Positions 60,560 through 64,000 of a stretch of DNA of 64,000 bases are shown here, piece after piece. The stretch's first letter is position 1; every line of letters starts with the position of its first letter. Source of the stretch: Gibbsiella quercinecans. Lineage in GTDB: Bacteria > Pseudomonadota > Gammaproteobacteria > Enterobacterales > Enterobacteriaceae. The translations under genes were made by a program, and so were the position numbers. The stretch spans positions 5,160,925-5,224,924 of the forward strand of contig NZ_CP014136.1 in NCBI RefSeq assembly GCF_002291425.1. The letters are read 5' to 3'. The notes below the pieces were generated by a model. That model worked only from the letters and a program-made list of their open reading frames with translations. It did no database searches and had not been told where the DNA came from.

Positions 60560-61284
60560 TCTTGGCATTCCATGAAATATACCGGGTTTATTAATTTGGC
60601 CAATAAAATAATTTCAACCTTATATTAAAGTGTGTAAGAACGCGTGTCACGATAAAACATCGCTGCCTGTTTTATTATTAATAAGCCGGGGAAATTAAAT
60701 GGTTAATTATGATATGGTAAAATTCCTATTATCGATTTAATTTAAACTCACCGTATAATTATATGCTAACGTAATGAACAGAGCTCGCCAATGAAGGCGA
60801 AGACGGGCTCTGGGTAAATAATCTCGCAAAACATTCATTAATGCGTGGTTATTTTGGAACGCAGCTATACCTATCGCGGGTTTCTTTTCCATAACCTGAT
60901 GCGATTCTATGTACTCTATTGTTTTTATGTGAAATTCTGTATGGGTTTCGACGTTTTCGATTACCCGCAATGTTTGGGGTAATTTCTGGATATAATGACA
61001 ATGTATTTTGTGTCACTATTTTAGAAGGCGGGATAAATTAATCACTGTTGTTCGCCGGGAAATGAAAAACATTATTCGATAGGGGTGTAGTGCGCTGGGT
61101 AAGTAATAGTTTGCGTGGTTACGGTTGCTGGGTCGTCGATAATTCACCCCCATGACATTTCAACGGGGACTCAGCGCCGGTTGGCTGAATATTCGCTTGA
61201 CTGGAAATCCATAGGCGCCTTAGCAGTCGGGGGCCTGCGCGACTTTCAGGATTTCACTGTGTCAGGCCGGAGATGGATTTTCTC
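60560..61284. promoter_or_regulatory. iroD/iroB divergent intergenic region
   Basis: A 725-nt, AT-rich spacer. It has one moderate Fur-like site at 61058-61076 and a hairpin at 60779-60812 (CAGAGCTCG with CGGGCTCTG, one T-G pair) without a T-tract. A 77-codon minus-strand ORF at 60737-60970 starts with TTG and lacks a ribosome site, so it is not called as a gene. Confidence 0.5.
61058..61076. promoter_or_regulatory. Candidate Fur box upstream of iroB
   Basis: GGAAATGAAAAACATTATT matches the 19-bp Fur consensus GATAATGATAATCATTATC at 14 positions. It is 209 nt before the iroB start. iroBCDEN genes are Fur-repressed in Salmonella. Confidence 0.45.
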
Positions 61285-62400
61285 ATGCGTATTCTCTTTG
61301 TTGGCCCACCTTTATACGGTTTGTTGTATCCCGTGTTCTCTCTAGCCCAGGCTTTTCGTGTTCATGGGCATGAAGTGTTGATCGCGAGCGCAGGCAAATT
61401 TGCGCAAAAGGCGGCGGAGGCCGGCCTGGTCGCGTTCGATGCCGCGCCCGGCTTTGATTCGGAGGCCGACTATCGGCGGCGGGAAGATCTGCGTAAAAAA
61501 AACCATGCCGGCACCAAAATGGGTAACTTCTCGTTCTTCAGTGAAGAGATGGCCGATCGCCTGGTTGAACAGGCTGGGGCATGGCAGCCCGATCTTATCA
61601 TCTATCCACCGCTTGGCGTGGTCGGCCCGCTCATTGCGGCCAAGTATCATATCCCGGTTGTCATGCAATCCGTCGGGTTCGCCCATACGCCCTGGCATAT
61701 CAAAGGGGTGACGCGCTCGCTAGCCGATGCCTATAACCGCCACGGCGTCACGGCACCGCCGCGCGATCTCGCCTGGATCGATGTCACGCCGCCGAGCATG
61801 AGCATGCTGGAAAATGACGGCGAGCCCGTCATCTCAATGCGATATGTCCCCTATAACGGCGGCGCCGTCTGGCAAGACTGGTGGGCCAGGTCGCCCGGCC
61901 GTAAGCGTTTGTTGGTCAGCCTGGGTACCGTCAAGCCGATGGTTGACGGGCTGGATCTGATCTCGTGGGTTATGGATTCGGCCGATGAGGTGGATGCGGA
62001 GATTATCCTGCAGCTTTCAGCCAATGCGCGTTCTGATTTGCGCCGGCTACCGCCCAATGTTCGGCTGGTCGACTGGATACCGATGGGCCTGTTTCTCAAC
62101 GGCGCCGATGGGTTTATTCATCACGGCGGGGCGGGCAACACCCTCACGGCGCTGCACGCCGGCATTCCGCAAATCGTGTTCGGTGAGGGCGCCGATCGGC
62201 CGGTCAACGCCAGGGCCGTGGTGGATCGCGGTTGCGGCATCATCCCCGGCAAAAACGGCTTATCGAGCGATCTGATCAATACATTCCTGAGTAATGCCTC
62301 ACTGCGTACCGCATCAGCACAGGTGGCGGCCGAAATGGCGGCGCAGGCCAGCCCGGCGCAGGTCGCTGAACAACTTGTCGCCAAACTGAGGTACGGCTGA
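61285..62400 (+). CDS. iroB: Enterobactin C-glucosyltransferase IroB
   Basis: A 371-residue GT1 glycosyltransferase, the same length as E. coli IroB, from ATG 61285 (MRILFVGPPLYGLLYPVFSL). An ATG at 61273 is in frame but abuts GGAG. The acceptor-side segment KKNHAGTKMGNFSFFSEEMAD and the UDP-sugar-binding part DWIPMGLFLNGADGFIHHGG plus ALHAGIPQIVFGEGADRPVN match IroB. It attaches glucose by C-C bonds to enterobactin catechols, making salmochelin, which escapes siderocalin. iroC starts 132 nt downstream. Confidence 0.95.
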   Translation: MRILFVGPPLYGLLYPVFSLAQAFRVHGHEVLIASAGKFAQKAAEAGLVAFDAAPGFDSEADYRRREDLRKKNHAGTKMGNFSFFSEEMADRLVEQAGAWQPDLIIYPPLGVVGPLIAAKYHIPVVMQSVGFAHTPWHIKGVTRSLADAYNRHGVTAPPRDLAWIDVTPPSMSMLENDGEPVISMRYVPYNGGAVWQDWWARSPGRKRLLVSLGTVKPMVDGLDLISWVMDSADEVDAEIILQLSANARSDLRRLPPNVRLVDWIPMGLFLNGADGFIHHGGAGNTLTALHAGIPQIVFGEGADRPVNARAVVDRGCGIIPGKNGLSSDLINTFLSNASLRTASAQVAAEMAAQASPAQVAEQLVAKLRYG

Positions 62401-62532
62401 TTAGCGCCAGCCTGCGGCGCTATTGCATTGCGTCAGTGATGGCGCTGTCTTCACGCGGAAAAGAACCCGGAGGCGGCCTACGCTGGCGCAGTTTTAATCG
62501 GATTTATGCTCTGGCAGATAAAGGAGGCTTGA

Positions 62533-64000
62533 TGCCCACTGCTCATTCTTCAAAGGCCACTGATTCCTGGATTGTCCGTCTTGCCGGCGTGTGCTGGGAA
62601 CGAAAGACGTTAAGCATCATTGTGATACTGGCTTCGGTATCGACGATTGTCCTCGCCGCGTTGGCGCCTTTATTTACTCGTCAGGCGGTTAACGATGCGC
62701 TGGCCGGCAATCCGGCACGCTTGCCATGGCTCGCCGGTGGCTTGCTGGTGATTGCTCTGTTTGATTTCATCGGTAACTATGTGCGGCGCGGATATGCGGG
62801 CGAGCTTTCGCTGTGGGTTCAGCACACGCTGCGCGGAAGAGCCTTCGACAGTATTCAGAACCTTGATGGCGCAGGGCAAGACGCCTTGCGTACCGGGCAG
62901 GTCATTTCGCGCACCAATAGCGATTTGCAGCAGATGCACATTCTGTTGCAGATGTGCCCGGTGCCATTGGCCGTCCTCACTTATTATATTGCCGGCCTGG
63001 CGGTAATGCTGTGGATGTCGCCGGCAATGACGCTCATCGTGGTGGTGGTGCTGGCCGGCCTTGCTATTACGGCGCTGCGTGCGCGTCGTCGTGTTTTTGC
63101 CCAGACCGGCCAGGCCTCGGATCGGCTTGCCAACCTGACAGAACACATGCGTGAGGTGCTGACACAGATCTCCATCGTTAAATCCTGTGTGGCAGAGCTG
63201 CGCGAGATGCAATGGCTGGATCGCCAGTCGCGGCAGATAGTCCGCGTGCGCATTGGCGCGGCAATTTCCCAGGCGATGCCGGGCGCCACCATGCTGGCGC
63301 TTCCGGTGCTCGGCCAAATCGTGCTGCTGGGGTTCGGCGGGTGGTCGGTCATGGCGGGCCGAATCGATCTGGGAACGTTCGTGGCCTTTGCCAGCTTCCT
63401 CGCCATGTTAACCGGCCCGACCCGGGTATTTGCCTCGTTTCTGGTCATTGCCCAACGAACTCAGGCTTCGGTAGAGCGCGTTTTCTCTCTCATTGATACC
63501 CGGCCGCAAATGCAGGACGGCGATCAGGCCGTCGCCGGCAAGGTTGTCGGCCTGGAACTGGACGGTGTTGGATTCCACTACGGCAACGGCGTGGACGTAT
63601 TGCATGACGTGTCGTTTTCCATGCGTGCGGGAGAAACCGTCGCGATCGTTGGCGCTTCCGGTTCGGGTAAATCAACCCTGTTGATGCTGCTTGCGCGCTT
63701 CTACGATGCCACCGCCGGGCGGCTGTGGCTCAACACGGCGCAGGGCAGGCAGAGCATTGCCGATCTCAAGCTGGCCGCGCTGCGCCGGCAGGTCGGCGTG
63801 GTGTTTGAAGACACCTTTTTGTTTGCCGGCACCGTTGCCGAAAATATTGCCTATGGCCATCCGCAGGCCAGCGAAGATGACATCCGTCGCGCTGCCGATG
63901 CGGCCGGCGCCACGGGCTTTATTTCAGCGCTGCCAAAGGGGTTCAACACGCCGCTGGCCGAGCGTGCGGCAAACCTCTCCGGAGGGCAACGCCAGCGCCT
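62533..64000 (+). CDS. iroC: Salmochelin exporter IroC, N-terminal part (cut by window end)
   Basis: The frame is open from ATG 62533, preceded by a strong AAAGGAGG, to the window end, covering about 489 residues. The full protein is about 1200 residues with two ABC half-transporters in tandem; only the first is present. It has an exporter-type membrane domain (six helices; SLWVQHTLRGRAFDSIQNLD), Walker A VGASGSGKSTLLMLLARF at about residue 375 and the signature LSGGQRQRL at the very end. IroC exports glucosylated enterobactin across the inner membrane. Assignment rests on IroB next door plus ABC exporter features. Confidence 0.88.

Noticed and set aside
60737..60970. 77-codon minus-strand ORF between iroD and iroB
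   Set aside because: TTG start without a ribosome site, AT-rich, covers a hairpin, and no recognised similarity.

Overview
The window is a 64 kb piece of an enterobacterial chromosome. GC-rich coding sequence, the E. coli-like order pheST-ihfA-btuCED-nlpC-selO-aroH-ppsRA-ydiKJ-menI-suf-ldtE-lpp-pykF, and the arn operon beside nlpC point to Enterobacterales, most likely Yersiniaceae such as Serratia. The species cannot be fixed from the sequence alone. Core genes look intact; interest concentrates in three accessory blocks set into this backbone.

Layout. (1) 1-2906: end of pheS, then pheT and ihfA with a terminator. (2) 3044-11376: a block between ihfA and btuC that E. coli lacks. It holds a tiny Gly/His-rich lipoprotein, a DUF2502 secreted protein, and a complete galactarate/L-talarate route: LacI-type regulator, dehydratase, MFS permease, GarL, GarR, GarK. 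Two related 16-bp palindromes and a CRP-like site frame the dehydratase promoter. (3) 11531-13931: btuC-btuE-btuD. (4) 14082-21735: arnBCADTEF lipid A modification operon with candidate PmrA and PhoP boxes. (5) 21906-25159: nlpC, an EAL-domain gene at the ydiV position, selO. (6) 25212-28576: hmuTUV heme importer with a Fur box, and a second glutathione peroxidase. (7) 28713-39131: aroH, ppsR/ppsA, RprA sRNA, ydiK, ydiJ, menI. (8) 39168-45843: an unrecognised gene under a perfect Fur box, then sufABCDSE, also under a Fur-like box. (9) 46158-50094: ldtE-type L,D-transpeptidase, lpp, pykF, a cupin protein, tRNA-Val(GAC).

(10) 50289-59303: a type I-F CRISPR-Cas locus with cas2-3, csy1-4 and an 18-repeat array with 17 spacers of exactly 32 bp. 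The adaptation gene cas1 is reduced to about 18 N-terminal codons plus an apparent C-terminal tail, joined in frame to cas2-3. Interference genes look complete while spacer acquisition from this locus should be dead. (11) 59318-64000: a salmochelin locus, with iroD on the minus strand ending 15 nt from the last decayed CRISPR repeat, and iroB-iroC on the plus strand. iroC runs off the window.

Iron is a recurring theme: heme import, SUF assembly, an unknown Fur-box gene and salmochelin. The strongest unusual observations are the cas1 deletion-fusion, the self-contained talarate/galactarate regulon, the unknown Fur-controlled gene, and an EAL protein that keeps the catalytic motifs lost in E. 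coli YdiV.
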